A stretch of 64,000 nt of DNA from JAFGPL01 sp963781805 (GTDB taxonomy: Bacteria > Bacteroidota > Bacteroidia > Bacteroidales > UBA10428): NCBI GenBank assembly GCA_963781805.1, contig CAWAHF010000004.1:4402001-4466000 (forward strand), in the 5' to 3' direction. The notes beneath the pieces were generated by a model. The model did not search any database and was not told the DNA's origin. It saw only the letters and a program-made list of their open reading frames with translations. A program made the translations under genes and the position numbers. Below, one piece after another: positions 27,375 through 36,819 of the stretch. The first letter of the stretch is position 1. Each line of letters starts with the position of its first letter.

Positions 27375-27375
27375 A
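27375..27375 (+). other. Start choice for trmH
   Basis: The ATG at 27375 lies 17 bp past the HU terminator T-run; no good promoter fits in between, so some trmH expression may come from read-through of the HU terminator (inference). Confidence 0.3.
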
Positions 27376-28052
27376 TGAAAGAAAAATTGTTGCGGCACCT
27401 GGAAACTTTTATTACTCCACGCAGATCCGAACTCATTGATATAGTACTGGAAATGCGTACCGGGTATATTACCGTTGTTCTTGAAGATATCTATCAGCCT
27501 CACAATGCCAGTGCTGTGCTTCGTACCTGCGATTGTTTCGGAATACAGGATGTGCATATTATCGAAAACAGAAATCAGTACAAAATTAATCCGGACATTA
27601 CCCTTGGTTCGGAAAAGTGGCTGAATATATATAAACATCATCACGATACTAAAAATAATACGCTGGAAGTCATTGACATGTTGAAAAATCAGGGTTATAA
27701 AATCATAGCTACCACCCTACGAACCGATAGTTTTTCTCTTGAAGAATTTGATCTGACCAAACAAAAAATTGCGTTATTTTTTGGAACGGAACTTAACGGA
27801 TTATCGGATGATGCGATACACCATGCGGATGAATTTATTAAAATTCCTATGGTAGGTTTTACCCAAAGTTTTAACATATCGGTTTCAGCAGCTATTATTT
27901 TGTACAGTCTCACCAATCGTTTACGAACATCTTCTGTTTCATGGGAGTTAACCCACAATGAAAAAATGGACCTTAAGATAAAATGGATTAAACAAGGGCT
28001 AAGAATGGGCGATAAAATTGAAGAATTCTTCTTAACTCAAAACGAAAAATAA
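27375..28052 (+). CDS. trmH: tRNA (guanosine-2'-O)-methyltransferase, TrmH/SpoU family
   Basis: Codes for 225 residues. It probably methylates the ribose of G18 in tRNAs with S-adenosylmethionine. The knotted SPOUT fold shows its three motifs: motif 1 EDIYQPHNASAVLRTCDCFG, motif 2 ALFFGTELNGLSD and motif 3 IPMVGFTQSFNISVSAAIIL. The N-terminal helix (LRHLETFITPRRSELIDIV) is as in TrmH rather than in TrmL or RlmB. Confidence 0.9.
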   Translation: MKEKLLRHLETFITPRRSELIDIVLEMRTGYITVVLEDIYQPHNASAVLRTCDCFGIQDVHIIENRNQYKINPDITLGSEKWLNIYKHHHDTKNNTLEVIDMLKNQGYKIIATTLRTDSFSLEEFDLTKQKIALFFGTELNGLSDDAIHHADEFIKIPMVGFTQSFNISVSAAIILYSLTNRLRTSSVSWELTHNEKMDLKIKWIKQGLRMGDKIEEFFLTQNEK

Positions 28053-28108
28053 TAAAAGTTGCTCTGGTGCTTTAGCCCATTTTTTTAAGTTTAAATGTAA
28101 TTTTTTTA

Positions 28109-28116
28109 TATATTTG
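28109..28116 (+). promoter_or_regulatory. -7 promoter element for LytTR regulator gene
   Basis: TATATTTG, a full match to TAnnTTTG, 49 bp before ATG 28166. No good -33 TTTG is seen. Confidence 0.45.
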
Positions 28117-28165
28117 ACCAAATTATTGATGAGTGAGTTAAATTGTTTGACGAAAACCCTGTATT

Positions 28166-28867
28166 ATGAATTGTATAATAATTGACGATGATTTAATGTC
28201 AAGAAGAATCATAGAGGAATTTGTTAATAGAACAGATCAGTTAAATCTTTTAAGTTCCTACGAAAATGCAGTTGATGCCATAAATGCATTTAATGGTGAT
28301 GAAGATATCGATTTGATTTTCCTGGATATCGAAATGCCTGAGATGAGCGGGATTGATTTTCTTGAAACATTAACCAACCCTCCTCAAATAATTATTATTT
28401 CATCCAAAGATAAATACGCGCTTGAAGCATTTAATTACGATGTCACAGATTATCTGCTGAAACCTATTTCATATAGCCGTTTCTTTAAGGCAGTCAATAA
28501 GGCTAATCTGAGGTTTAAAAATAAGGTCGAAAATAAGGATGATGAAATATTTATCAAAAAGAATTCGGCATTGGTCAGACTAAAATATGACGATATTCTT
28601 TGGGTTGAGGCACTTGAAAACTATGTTATTTTTGTGACATTTAATGAAAAATATACCATCCATTTCACGATGAAGGCTATCGAACAGAAATTACCTTCCA
28701 ATAAGTTTACAAGAGTACATAGATCTTTTATTGTCAATACCAAAGGAATAAATGTTATCGAAGATAATTCGGTGGTTATCCGTACCCACGATGGCAAGAA
28801 ATCTATTCCTATTGGGAAATCTTACAAAGATAAACTGCTCGGGGACATTAATCTTATTGCAAAATAA
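28166..28867 (+). CDS. LytTR-family response regulator
   Basis: Codes for 233 residues. The receiver domain has the acidic pair DDD near residue 8, phospho-acceptor Asp in IFLDIEMPEMSG (near residue 54) and K in LLKPIS. The C-terminal LytTR domain (about 128-230) is seen in LVRLKYDDILWVEALENYVI and NKFTRVHRSFIVN, and binds DNA through a beta fold. No LytS/YpdA-type kinase of the usual partner class is adjacent, so it may be an orphan regulator. Target unknown. Confidence 0.93.
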   Translation: MNCIIIDDDLMSRRIIEEFVNRTDQLNLLSSYENAVDAINAFNGDEDIDLIFLDIEMPEMSGIDFLETLTNPPQIIIISSKDKYALEAFNYDVTDYLLKPISYSRFFKAVNKANLRFKNKVENKDDEIFIKKNSALVRLKYDDILWVEALENYVIFVTFNEKYTIHFTMKAIEQKLPSNKFTRVHRSFIVNTKGINVIEDNSVVIRTHDGKKSIPIGKSYKDKLLGDINLIAK

Positions 28868-28944
28868 ACTTAGGTTCAGAACGTTTTTTATTCAACATCA
28901 ACTATATTCCTTAGGGTTGGATATTGCATAACAATTACCCGTTT

Positions 28945-29784
28945 ATGAGAATATCAATAGTATTAATTTATAGTCTCTGGTTCTGTTTCATTTTTGAAAG
29001 GGCAAATTCGCAAGATCAGGAGATTGGTGCATTGTATCAGGATGAAATTAAAATTCAGGAATTATTTGAGTTTTCTACCAATTCAAAGGAAGATAGAGAA
29101 AAGGACGAAATCAATAATGATATTGCAGAAAAATTTACTGATGTCCTGAAACTTAAAGGTTCCTTCGATTATCCATTTGATTCGCTTAAGCAAGTTGGGA
29201 AAATTACCTCTTCTGATAATCATCTGAGGGTGTATACATGGAATGTGCCATACAACGATGGCACCAACAAATATTTTGGATTTATTCAGTTTATTCCTGA
29301 AAAGGAAAAACAGTCCCTGCTTTTCAGGCTGATTGACAAATCAGACGAAATTAAAGATCCTGAATATCAGGAATTGAGTAAAAACAATTGGTTCGGAGCA
29401 TTATATTATTCCATTGTTACGGTAAAAAGCCAGGACACAAAGTATTATACGTTACTTGGTTTTGATTTTAACGATTTGTTTAGTTCAAAAAAGATTATTG
29501 ATGTGCTTTATTTCAATGATGCTAATGAACCGGTTTTTGGTAAACCCATTTTCCAGCTAGATAAAAAACTGATGGATAGAGTTATTTTCGAATATGCTGC
29601 CCAGGCTGCGATGAGCCTGAAATACAATAAGGACAAGGATATGATAGTCTTTGATCATTTATCTCCGTCAAAACCATCGTTTGCTGGTAAATTTCAGTAT
29701 TATGGCCCGGATATGTCCTATGACGGTTTAAAATTCGAAAACGGAATCTGGGTCCTTAAAAAGGATTTGGATATGAGAAATTAG
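28945..29784 (+). CDS. Secreted hypothetical protein
   Basis: Codes for 279 residues from ATG 28945 (MRISIVLIYSLWF); an in-frame TTG at 28924 adds seven residues and is less likely. A signal peptide with probable cleavage after RANS (before QDQE) points to export. The mature part mixes helix and strand (DSLKQVGKITSSDNHLRVYT, YYTLLGFDFNDLFSSKK). No motif recognised. It lies 77 bp after the LytTR gene, so it may share that transcript. Confidence 0.7.
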   Translation: MRISIVLIYSLWFCFIFERANSQDQEIGALYQDEIKIQELFEFSTNSKEDREKDEINNDIAEKFTDVLKLKGSFDYPFDSLKQVGKITSSDNHLRVYTWNVPYNDGTNKYFGFIQFIPEKEKQSLLFRLIDKSDEIKDPEYQELSKNNWFGALYYSIVTVKSQDTKYYTLLGFDFNDLFSSKKIIDVLYFNDANEPVFGKPIFQLDKKLMDRVIFEYAAQAAMSLKYNKDKDMIVFDHLSPSKPSFAGKFQYYGPDMSYDGLKFENGIWVLKKDLDMRN

Positions 29785-30000
29785 CCAAGTTCCTTTCACA
29801 CCAGTTAAATAACTCTTAAAAATTATTTTAAATTAACCGAGTTTAGATTTTGTATAAAAAGTACAATTGTCGTTTATTTTCTGACATTTTATTCCGGTTT
29901 TCTCCAAATTATGACGTATTGGCAGTATGATTCTTATGGCATAGACTTTGAAAAAAGGTGTGTATTAACTATAGTAAGTTTAACTTAACATATATATCCT

Positions 30001-32046
30001 ATGCAGAACGGAAGAATTGGAGTTACTACAGAGAACATTTTCCCAATAATTAAGAAGTTTTTATATTCAGATCACGAAATTTTCCTGCGTGAATTAATTT
30101 CAAACGCAGTAGATGCAACCCAGAAGTTAAAAACATTAGCAAATCTTGGTGATTTCAAAGGCGATCTTGGGGATCTTACCATCAGGGTAAAAGTTGATAA
30201 AAAGAAAAAAACAATAACCGTTACTGATAAGGGTGTAGGTATGACCGCTGAGGAAGTTGAAAAATATATAAACCAAATAGCCTTTTCAAGTGCTAATGAA
30301 TTTCTGGAAAAATATAAAAACCAGGAAAATGCAATTATCGGCCATTTCGGACTGGGTTTCTATTCTTCGTTTATGGTTTCTGATAAAGTTGAAATATATT
30401 CTAAATCTTACCAGGACGGATCCAAAGCCATAAAGTGGGAGTGTGACGGAAGTCCCGAATATAAAATCGAGGAAATTGACCGGGATATCAGAGGGACTGA
30501 GATTATTCTTTATATTGATAAAGAATCGAAAGAATTTGCAGATGATGTTAAGGTTGAGCAATTGTTAAAAAAATATTGCAGGTTCCTTCCGGTTTCAATA
30601 GCATTCGGAAAAGAAAAAGAATGGAAAGACGGGAAGGAAATTGAGCTCGACAAAGATAAGATTATCAACGAAACCAATCCTTTATGGAAACAAAAACCAG
30701 CCGAGTTAAAAGAAGAGGATTATAAGAAGTTTTACCAGGACTTATACCCCATGGCAGATGAACCTTTATTTAATATTCATCTGAATGTGGACTATCCGTT
30801 TAAGCTCACCGGTATATTATATTTTCCAAAAATTAAAAACAATTTCGAAATTCAAAAGAATAAGATTCAACTGTATTGCAACCAGGTATATGTCACCGAT
30901 TCAGTTGAAGGTATCGTTCCTGAGTTCCTGACGTTGTTGCATGGAGTGATTGATTCTCCGGATATCCCCTTAAATGTATCAAGAAGCTATTTACAAAGCG
31001 ACTCAAATGTCAAAAAGATTTCAAGTCATATTACTAAAAAAGTGGCTGATCGGCTTCAGGAAATTTTTAAGAACGAAAGGGAACAGTTTGAGAAAAAATG
31101 GGACGACCTAAAATTGTTTATAGAATATGGAATGGTATCAGAGGAAAAATTCTACGAAAAAGCTGTAAAATTTGCATTGTTCAAGAATACAGATAGCAAG
31201 TATTTTACATTTGAAGAATATGAAAACATAATAAAAGATAACCAAACCGATAAAGATAAAACACTGATTTATTTGTACAGTACAGATTTTGAAAAACAAT
31301 TTAGTTTTATTGAGTCTGCAAAAAATAAGGGTTACGATGTATTATTGATGGATGGTCAGCTTGATACGCATTATATAAATCATCTTGAACAAAAATTCAG
31401 TAATTCCAGATTTACCCGAGTTGATTCGGATATCGTTGATAATCTGATTCGGAAAGATGAAAAAAAGGAATCAAAACTTACCAAAACACAACAGGATGAA
31501 CTCGTTCCGGTTTTTAAGGGACAATTGCCAGCGAATTCGAATTTTGTGGTAACCTTTGAAAGTCTTGATGAACAGGATAATCCGGTTCTTATTACCCAAT
31601 CTGAATTTATGCGTCGTATGAAGGATATGGCAAAAATGGGCGGAGGATTTGGATTTTATGGTGAAATGCCGGATAGCTACAATGTTGTTATTAATTCCAA
31701 TCATCCGTTAGTTCTTCGAATTGCTGAGGAAAAGGATAAAAAAACCGCAAAAGAAATAGAAAAATTTGATGAGAAAATCAAGCCAATACAGACGAATAAA
31801 GATGAAATAAATACTGCCAATAAGGATAAAAAGCCGGAGGAAATAAAGCAGGAAGACAAAGATCGAATTGAAGATCTGGATAAGAAATTAAATGAACTCA
31901 ACGAAAAACGGGAAAAGGTGTTAACTGAATTTGGCACCAAAAACAAACTGGTTAAACAGTTAATTGATATTGCCTTGTTATCAAATGACATGTTAAAGGG
32001 AGAGGAACTTAATAACTTCGTAAAACGCAGTATTGAATTGCTGTAA
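30001..32046 (+). CDS. htpG: Molecular chaperone HtpG (Hsp90)
   Basis: Codes for 681 residues. The N-terminal GHKL ATPase domain shows ELISNAVDATQKL, the DKGVGMTAEEV block and GHFGLGFYSSFMV. The middle domain carries DSPDIPLNVSRSYLQSD, with the catalytic Arg of the family's SRE-type motif replaced in position by SRS. The C-terminal dimerisation part includes a Lys/Glu-rich helical insert (about 580-645) typical of Bacteroidota homologues. Cytoplasmic, heat-shock type role. It has its own long terminator hairpin. Confidence 0.97.
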   Translation: MQNGRIGVTTENIFPIIKKFLYSDHEIFLRELISNAVDATQKLKTLANLGDFKGDLGDLTIRVKVDKKKKTITVTDKGVGMTAEEVEKYINQIAFSSANEFLEKYKNQENAIIGHFGLGFYSSFMVSDKVEIYSKSYQDGSKAIKWECDGSPEYKIEEIDRDIRGTEIILYIDKESKEFADDVKVEQLLKKYCRFLPVSIAFGKEKEWKDGKEIELDKDKIINETNPLWKQKPAELKEEDYKKFYQDLYPMADEPLFNIHLNVDYPFKLTGILYFPKIKNNFEIQKNKIQLYCNQVYVTDSVEGIVPEFLTLLHGVIDSPDIPLNVSRSYLQSDSNVKKISSHITKKVADRLQEIFKNEREQFEKKWDDLKLFIEYGMVSEEKFYEKAVKFALFKNTDSKYFTFEEYENIIKDNQTDKDKTLIYLYSTDFEKQFSFIESAKNKGYDVLLMDGQLDTHYINHLEQKFSNSRFTRVDSDIVDNLIRKDEKKESKLTKTQQDELVPVFKGQLPANSNFVVTFESLDEQDNPVLITQSEFMRRMKDMAKMGGGFGFYGEMPDSYNVVINSNHPLVLRIAEEKDKKTAKEIEKFDEKIKPIQTNKDEINTANKDKKPEEIKQEDKDRIEDLDKKLNELNEKREKVLTEFGTKNKLVKQLIDIALLSNDMLKGEELNNFVKRSIELL

Positions 32047-32060
32047 TATTATCAACCTAC

Positions 32061-32099
32061 CGATATAAACCAGTAAAATCTACTGGTTTATATCGTTTT
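32061..32099 (+). terminator. Terminator of htpG
   Basis: CGATATAAACCAGTA (32061-32075), loop AAATC, TACTGGTTTATATCG (32081-32095): a perfect 15-bp stem followed by TTTT, 15 bp past the htpG stop. Confidence 0.9.
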
Positions 32100-32256
32100 A
32101 CCACCCAATACATATCCTGCCAGTTTTAGGTAGCTTAAATGTATTTCATATGCTGTTTTTTGGTTTCATTCCAAAAGTCTAGGGAATGTTAAAACTTATC
32201 ATTACATTTAAATGGATATTTTTTTCCTTCCTTAACGAGTTTAAAATAACCTGTCT

Positions 32257-33906
32257 GTGAAAAACGGGTATGTAAAGAATGAATACGTGAAGAGTGAACT
32301 TATTAAACTCAAAACCACGTTAATAAATAGTTTATTAATAGTGGTTGCGGTTTTAGGTTTGCCAAGTCTCATAGCTTCAATAATTTCACTGAAATCAGCA
32401 GGAACATTTCCGGTATTCAGTCTTATTGGTTACTTTGTAATAATTGTACTGGTAATTTTTTCTAAGAAAACATCATTACACATTAAATCCGGTGTATTTA
32501 TAGGAATCGGTTTTATCTTGGGTACAAAAGCATTAATAAATCAGGGTATTATAAGTGATGGATTGTTATATTACCTTATTCTTGGAGTTATAAGCTCAAT
32601 ATTATTGGGAACAGTTTATGGCATTATTGTTACGTTCATCTCATTGTTTTCAGCTTGCATCATTGCTTTTTTATATCATAATGGTACCCTGGGATATACA
32701 TTTAATATACGACCCTATGCTGAATCAACGTCTACCTGGTTATCTTTTATCCTGGTAACCTTTCTTTTCAGTTCAATTGCCATAATCTTATCAAGCAGGA
32801 TTAATTCTTATCTATTTGGAATTTTTGAAAGTATGTCTGCCAGATCCAATAACTTAAAGGAAGCAAATCAAAAACTTGCAGAAGAAATTGAACAGCGGAT
32901 AACGTTTGAGATATCCTTGAAAAATACAGCCAAAACTTTTAAAAACATCTTTAACAGCATTAACGATGCAATCGTCATTTTTGATGAAGAGAATAATATT
33001 GTGGAAGCGAATAATGCATTTTATGAATTTACAGGGTACGAAAAAGATTTGAAAAGGCCATTTAATCTAGGAGATTTACTGGAAGATTATGACAAAATCA
33101 AAACATCTGTTTTTGAAGGTGCCAAGGATATTTTCTCATTTTATAAAAATGAAGTTAGATTAAAAACCAGGCGTGATCAAAATTCCATCCCAGTAGAAAT
33201 CACACTAATTCCTTTTCCCGGAGAACAATCTGAAACCAAGCTTATAATTCTGAGAGATATTACAAAGAGTAAAGAATCGGAACGACAGGTTTTAAATGCC
33301 ATTATACAGGCGGAGGAAAAAGAAAGAACCAGGGTTTCGCAGGATTTACATGATTCTCTTGGACCGCTTCTGTCAGCAATAAAATTGTATTCAAATTCTA
33401 TAGTTACTGCCAATGATGCTCCCAAAAGAAATGAGATACATTCCAAGATTACAGAACTAATGGATGAAGCCATAAAAACTGTAAAGGAAATTTCCAATAA
33501 CTTGAGCTCACATGTGTTGAAATCTTTTGGCCTGTTCGAAGCCATTGATTCCTTTGCTGAAAAAATTCAGGCGACTTACCCGATTAAGATTATTACGATG
33601 TTTGATCAGGAGATTAAAACAAGCGAAATGCTTCAAATATCATTATACAGGGTGCTTGTTGAACTGATTAATAATACCCTGAAATATGCTTATGCCAGCC
33701 AGATAAAAATCAAAATCGGCATGAAAGATGAGAAGTTAATGATCGTTTACCAGGATAACGGGAAAGGATTTGATGTGGAACAAGCTATTTTGGAGGGAAA
33801 GGGAATGGGTTTATATAACATGCATAGCAGGATAAAATCGCTTGGTGGAACTGTAATGGTAAAAAGCAAATCCGATAAAGGAATACGTGTAGAAATACAG
33901 ATTTAA
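32257..33906 (+). CDS. Membrane sensor histidine kinase (HisKA_3/NarX type) with PAS domain
   Basis: Codes for 549 residues from a GTG at 32257; no ATG fits before the first membrane segment. About six membrane helices (20-190) form an integral sensor. A short coiled coil, a PAS domain (about 225-345, AIVIFDEENNIVEANNAFYE) and the kinase core follow. The core has the dimerisation block RVSQDLHDSLGPLLSAIKLY, with His near 364, and the ATPase motifs NNTLKYAYA, YQDNGKGFD and GMGLYNMHSRI. Such kinases normally signal to LuxR/NarL-type regulators; none is nearby. Confidence 0.9.
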   Translation: MKNGYVKNEYVKSELIKLKTTLINSLLIVVAVLGLPSLIASIISLKSAGTFPVFSLIGYFVIIVLVIFSKKTSLHIKSGVFIGIGFILGTKALINQGIISDGLLYYLILGVISSILLGTVYGIIVTFISLFSACIIAFLYHNGTLGYTFNIRPYAESTSTWLSFILVTFLFSSIAIILSSRINSYLFGIFESMSARSNNLKEANQKLAEEIEQRITFEISLKNTAKTFKNIFNSINDAIVIFDEENNIVEANNAFYEFTGYEKDLKRPFNLGDLLEDYDKIKTSVFEGAKDIFSFYKNEVRLKTRRDQNSIPVEITLIPFPGEQSETKLIILRDITKSKESERQVLNAIIQAEEKERTRVSQDLHDSLGPLLSAIKLYSNSIVTANDAPKRNEIHSKITELMDEAIKTVKEISNNLSSHVLKSFGLFEAIDSFAEKIQATYPIKIITMFDQEIKTSEMLQISLYRVLVELINNTLKYAYASQIKIKIGMKDEKLMIVYQDNGKGFDVEQAILEGKGMGLYNMHSRIKSLGGTVMVKSKSDKGIRVEIQI

Positions 33907-33916
33907 TCCTGAATTA

Positions 33917-34441
33917 CTAACCAATCAGGGTTCTCATTTCATCTTTTAAAAAGTTAATGGTATCAACGGTAAGGAACTGAGGTTGTTTCATTGTAATTTC
34001 CAGAATTGCCATACTCATAGTTATAGAAGGATCTTCCGGTTTAAATTTTTCCATCATCGAATTAATTAGTTGAATAATTTTCGATTTGGAAGTTTTTACC
34101 ATTTCCCAAGCTTGTGTAGAGATATATAACTGTTGTGCTATATTGTGATCAAATTCTGATTTGATGGCAGTTAACAGTTCAGCTTGCAGTTGTTTGCAAG
34201 TATAACCGGGTTTGTTGATTCTGATCAGAAGATTCTCCGGAGAAATTCTTTCAAGAAACAGGATTATTCTTTCATATGCCTGTAATTTCAAAGGAGTTAC
34301 CAGCTCCTGATTTTTCGCAATTATCTGTAGACGCCTTTTCCGATCTTCTTCTTCAAAATGTTTTTTAACCAGGTAATAAATTGCAATTAACATTACCAGA
34401 GAAGGTAATGTAATTTTCAATATTTCATATAATTCACTCAA
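33917..34441 (-). CDS. Membrane-anchored conserved hypothetical protein
   Basis: Codes for 174 residues. One N-terminal membrane helix (ILKITLPSLVMLIAIYYLV) is followed by a charged linker (KKHFEEEDRKRRLQII) and a helical cytoplasmic domain (LKLQAYERIILFLERISPEN; SEFDHNIAQQLYISTQAWEM). This layout is common to a conserved Bacteroidota family of unknown function. It converges on the kinase gene 10 bp away. Confidence 0.7.
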   Translation of the reverse strand: MSELYEILKITLPSLVMLIAIYYLVKKHFEEEDRKRRLQIIAKNQELVTPLKLQAYERIILFLERISPENLLIRINKPGYTCKQLQAELLTAIKSEFDHNIAQQLYISTQAWEMVKTSKSKIIQLINSMMEKFKPEDPSITMSMAILEITMKQPQFLTVDTINFLKDEMRTLIG

Positions 34442-34551
34442 ACTTACCAGTGGTTTAAATATCCGGTTACAATATTAAATATTTTCTGATTAAAAGCTTA
34501 TTTTTACCGCCTGAAAATTGAATACCGGACTGAATTATTGAATAAGGAAAG

Positions 34552-35745
34552 ATGGAAAATATATCTTCGAGAATTGCCAATTTAGCTCAATCTGCCACAA
34601 TGGCAATGAATCAAAAGGGGACTGATTTAAAAGCACAGGGAATAGATATCATTAATTTAAGTGTAGGAGAGCCTGATTTTAATACACCCGATCATATTAA
34701 GACAGCTGCAAAAAAAGCTATTGATGACAATTTTTCATTTTATCCCCCGGCAGCTGGGTTTCCTGATTTATTAAAGGCTATAGTACTTAAATTCAAGCGG
34801 GAAAATAACCTTGATTTTACCCCTCAACAGATTGTGGTTTCCACGGGCGCAAAGAATTCTCTGGCAAACGTTATTCTTTCGTTGATAGGAAAGGATGATG
34901 AAGTGATTGTGCCTGCTCCTTACTGGGTTACATATGCTGAACTGGTTAAACTCGCCGAAGGAAAAAATATTATAATCAATGGCAGTATTGATAACGATTT
35001 TAAAGTAACCCCTCAACAAATCGAAGAAGTTATTACTCCTAAAACCAAAGCATTGCTTCTATGTTCTCCTAACAATCCGTCAGGAAGTTTTTACAGCAAA
35101 GCTGAACTTGAGGCAATTGCACGGGTTATTGAGAAACACCCCCGAATTTTCGTCATTACCGATGAAATATATGAACATATAAATTTTGTTGGCCAGCACG
35201 AATCTATGGGACAATTTGACTTTATCAGGGACAGGGTTGTTATTATTAATGGCGTTTCCAAGGCATATGCAATGACCGGTTGGAGGATTGGTTACATGGC
35301 TGGCCCGGTTTGGCTTGCCAAAGCTTGCATAAAATTGCAGGGACAACTCATAACGGGAGCAACCACAATTGCTCAAAAAGCTGCCGTGGAAGCTCTTACA
35401 GGCGATCAGTCGTGTGTGACCACAATGAATATAGCTTTTAAGCGCAGACGGGATTTGATGCTTAACCTGTTGCAGGATATTCCCGGACTAAAAACTTCGG
35501 TACCGGGAGGCGCTTTTTACGTGTTTCCCCAGGTGAGTTCCTATTTTGGTAAATCAGATGGGAAAGCTATCATTAAAAATTCAAATGATCTTTGTTTATA
35601 TCTCCTGGACAAAGCTCATATAGCAACCGTGCCAGGTGAGGCATTTGGTGATCCCTCGTGTATCAGAATTTCATTTGCAAATTCCGATGCCAATTTAGTT
35701 GAGGCCATGAAAAGAATGAAGCAGGCGCTCTCTGAACTTAAATAG
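34552..35745 (+). CDS. PLP-dependent aminotransferase, aspartate type
   Basis: Codes for 397 residues. Class I aminotransferase of the aspartate/aromatic kind. The sequence starts SRIANLAQSATMAMNQKG and includes NLSVGEPDFNTPDHI, LLLCSPNNPSG, ITDEIYEHINF and the PLP-binding Lys in VSKAYAMTGWRIGYMAGP (near 238), with the carboxylate-binding Arg in SCIRISFANS. It transfers an amino group between aspartate (or a related amino acid) and 2-oxoglutarate. It is followed 68 bp later by an exporter of the EamA type. Confidence 0.93.
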   Translation: MENISSRIANLAQSATMAMNQKGTDLKAQGIDIINLSVGEPDFNTPDHIKTAAKKAIDDNFSFYPPAAGFPDLLKAIVLKFKRENNLDFTPQQIVVSTGAKNSLANVILSLIGKDDEVIVPAPYWVTYAELVKLAEGKNIIINGSIDNDFKVTPQQIEEVITPKTKALLLCSPNNPSGSFYSKAELEAIARVIEKHPRIFVITDEIYEHINFVGQHESMGQFDFIRDRVVIINGVSKAYAMTGWRIGYMAGPVWLAKACIKLQGQLITGATTIAQKAAVEALTGDQSCVTTMNIAFKRRRDLMLNLLQDIPGLKTSVPGGAFYVFPQVSSYFGKSDGKAIIKNSNDLCLYLLDKAHIATVPGEAFGDPSCIRISFANSDANLVEAMKRMKQALSELK

Positions 35746-35813
35746 AGGTTTTCGGGTTTAAAAATTTTATTGGATTATCAGTACTTTGTAAGAAAAAGGT
35801 AAAGTGTAACTCG

Positions 35814-36725
35814 TTGAAAAAATTTACAGATAATTCGTATCTGCTTGCTATTGTTGCATGTCTGTTATGGTCTACTGCTTTTGTGGGAATAAAGCTTGGA
35901 ATTAAATATACTACCCCGTTAAATTTTGCCGGCACCAGGTTTTTCCTTTCCGGATTAATGATATTGCCGTTTTCAGGAAAGTTTCTTACATATCTGAAAG
36001 ATGTCAGGAAAAATCTCTCGTATGTGTTTTTAGTGGGTTTGTTTCAAACCTTTCTGCTATATGCTCTTTTTTATATTGGGATTAATATGGCTTCGGCTTC
36101 GCTGACTGCCATAGTTGTGGGCGGGGGACCTTTATTTGTGGCGCTACTGGCACATATAACCATAAAAGATGATAAGTTAAACTTCAAAAAAACAGCATCC
36201 ATATTAATTGGGATATCAGGAATAATTCTTATTGCTGCGGATAAGTTTAATTTAGACTGGGAGAAGGGTAAAGAATTCTGGGGCGTGGTTATTCTTGTTT
36301 TAGGAAATATTGCAGGAAGTTACGGAAATATTCTTGTTTCAAAGGAGAAAAGAAATATCAGACCACTTACTCTGAATTCAGCACAGCAAATAACCGGTGG
36401 ACTTGGCATTTTTATTTTATCCTTATTTGCAGAAGAGCATGTTTTCGGACTCAAACCTCCTGCATATTACATTTCACTTGTATATCTCAGCATTCTTTCA
36501 GCAGCAGCTTTCTCAATCTGGTTTGTCCTTTTAAAAAGACCAGGAATAAAGGTATCCGAACTAAATATCTGGAAATTCCTGATCCCGGTTTTTGGGGCTG
36601 TTTTAAGCTGGATAATTCTTCCTGAGGAAAAACCTGCATTGATACCGGTTATCGGAATGCTGGCAATTGCAGTATCACTCATTATATTAAATTACAATTC
36701 GAAAAAGAAACAGGTTGGTAAATGA
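35814..36725 (+). CDS. EamA/DMT family transporter
   Basis: Codes for 303 residues from a TTG at 35814 (KKFTDNSYLLAIVACLLWST); no ATG is available before the first membrane helix. Ten membrane segments in two five-helix repeats with the EamA feature ACLLWSTAFVGIKLGI at the start and GNIAGSYGNILVSKEKR in the middle. The family exports small metabolites such as amino acids or nucleotide-type compounds; substrate unknown. Likely co-transcribed with the aminotransferase. Confidence 0.88.
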   Translation: MKKFTDNSYLLAIVACLLWSTAFVGIKLGIKYTTPLNFAGTRFFLSGLMILPFSGKFLTYLKDVRKNLSYVFLVGLFQTFLLYALFYIGINMASASLTAIVVGGGPLFVALLAHITIKDDKLNFKKTASILIGISGIILIAADKFNLDWEKGKEFWGVVILVLGNIAGSYGNILVSKEKRNIRPLTLNSAQQITGGLGIFILSLFAEEHVFGLKPPAYYISLVYLSILSAAAFSIWFVLLKRPGIKVSELNIWKFLIPVFGAVLSWIILPEEKPALIPVIGMLAIAVSLIILNYNSKKKQVGK

Positions 36726-36735
36726 AAAGCAAAAA

Positions 36736-36753
36736 CCCTGCAATTATGCAGGG
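36736..36753. terminator. Bidirectional terminator between EamA gene and ABC operon
   Basis: CCCTGCA (36736-36742), loop ATTA, TGCAGGG (36747-36753), with five A on the left and six T on the right. It can stop both the EamA transcript and the leftward ABC operon. Confidence 0.88.
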
Positions 36754-36819
36754 TTTTTTGCAATGAAAAGAACTGTTGTAAGACTACTTAACTTAAAGTA
36801 AAAGCAACTATAAACCTAA

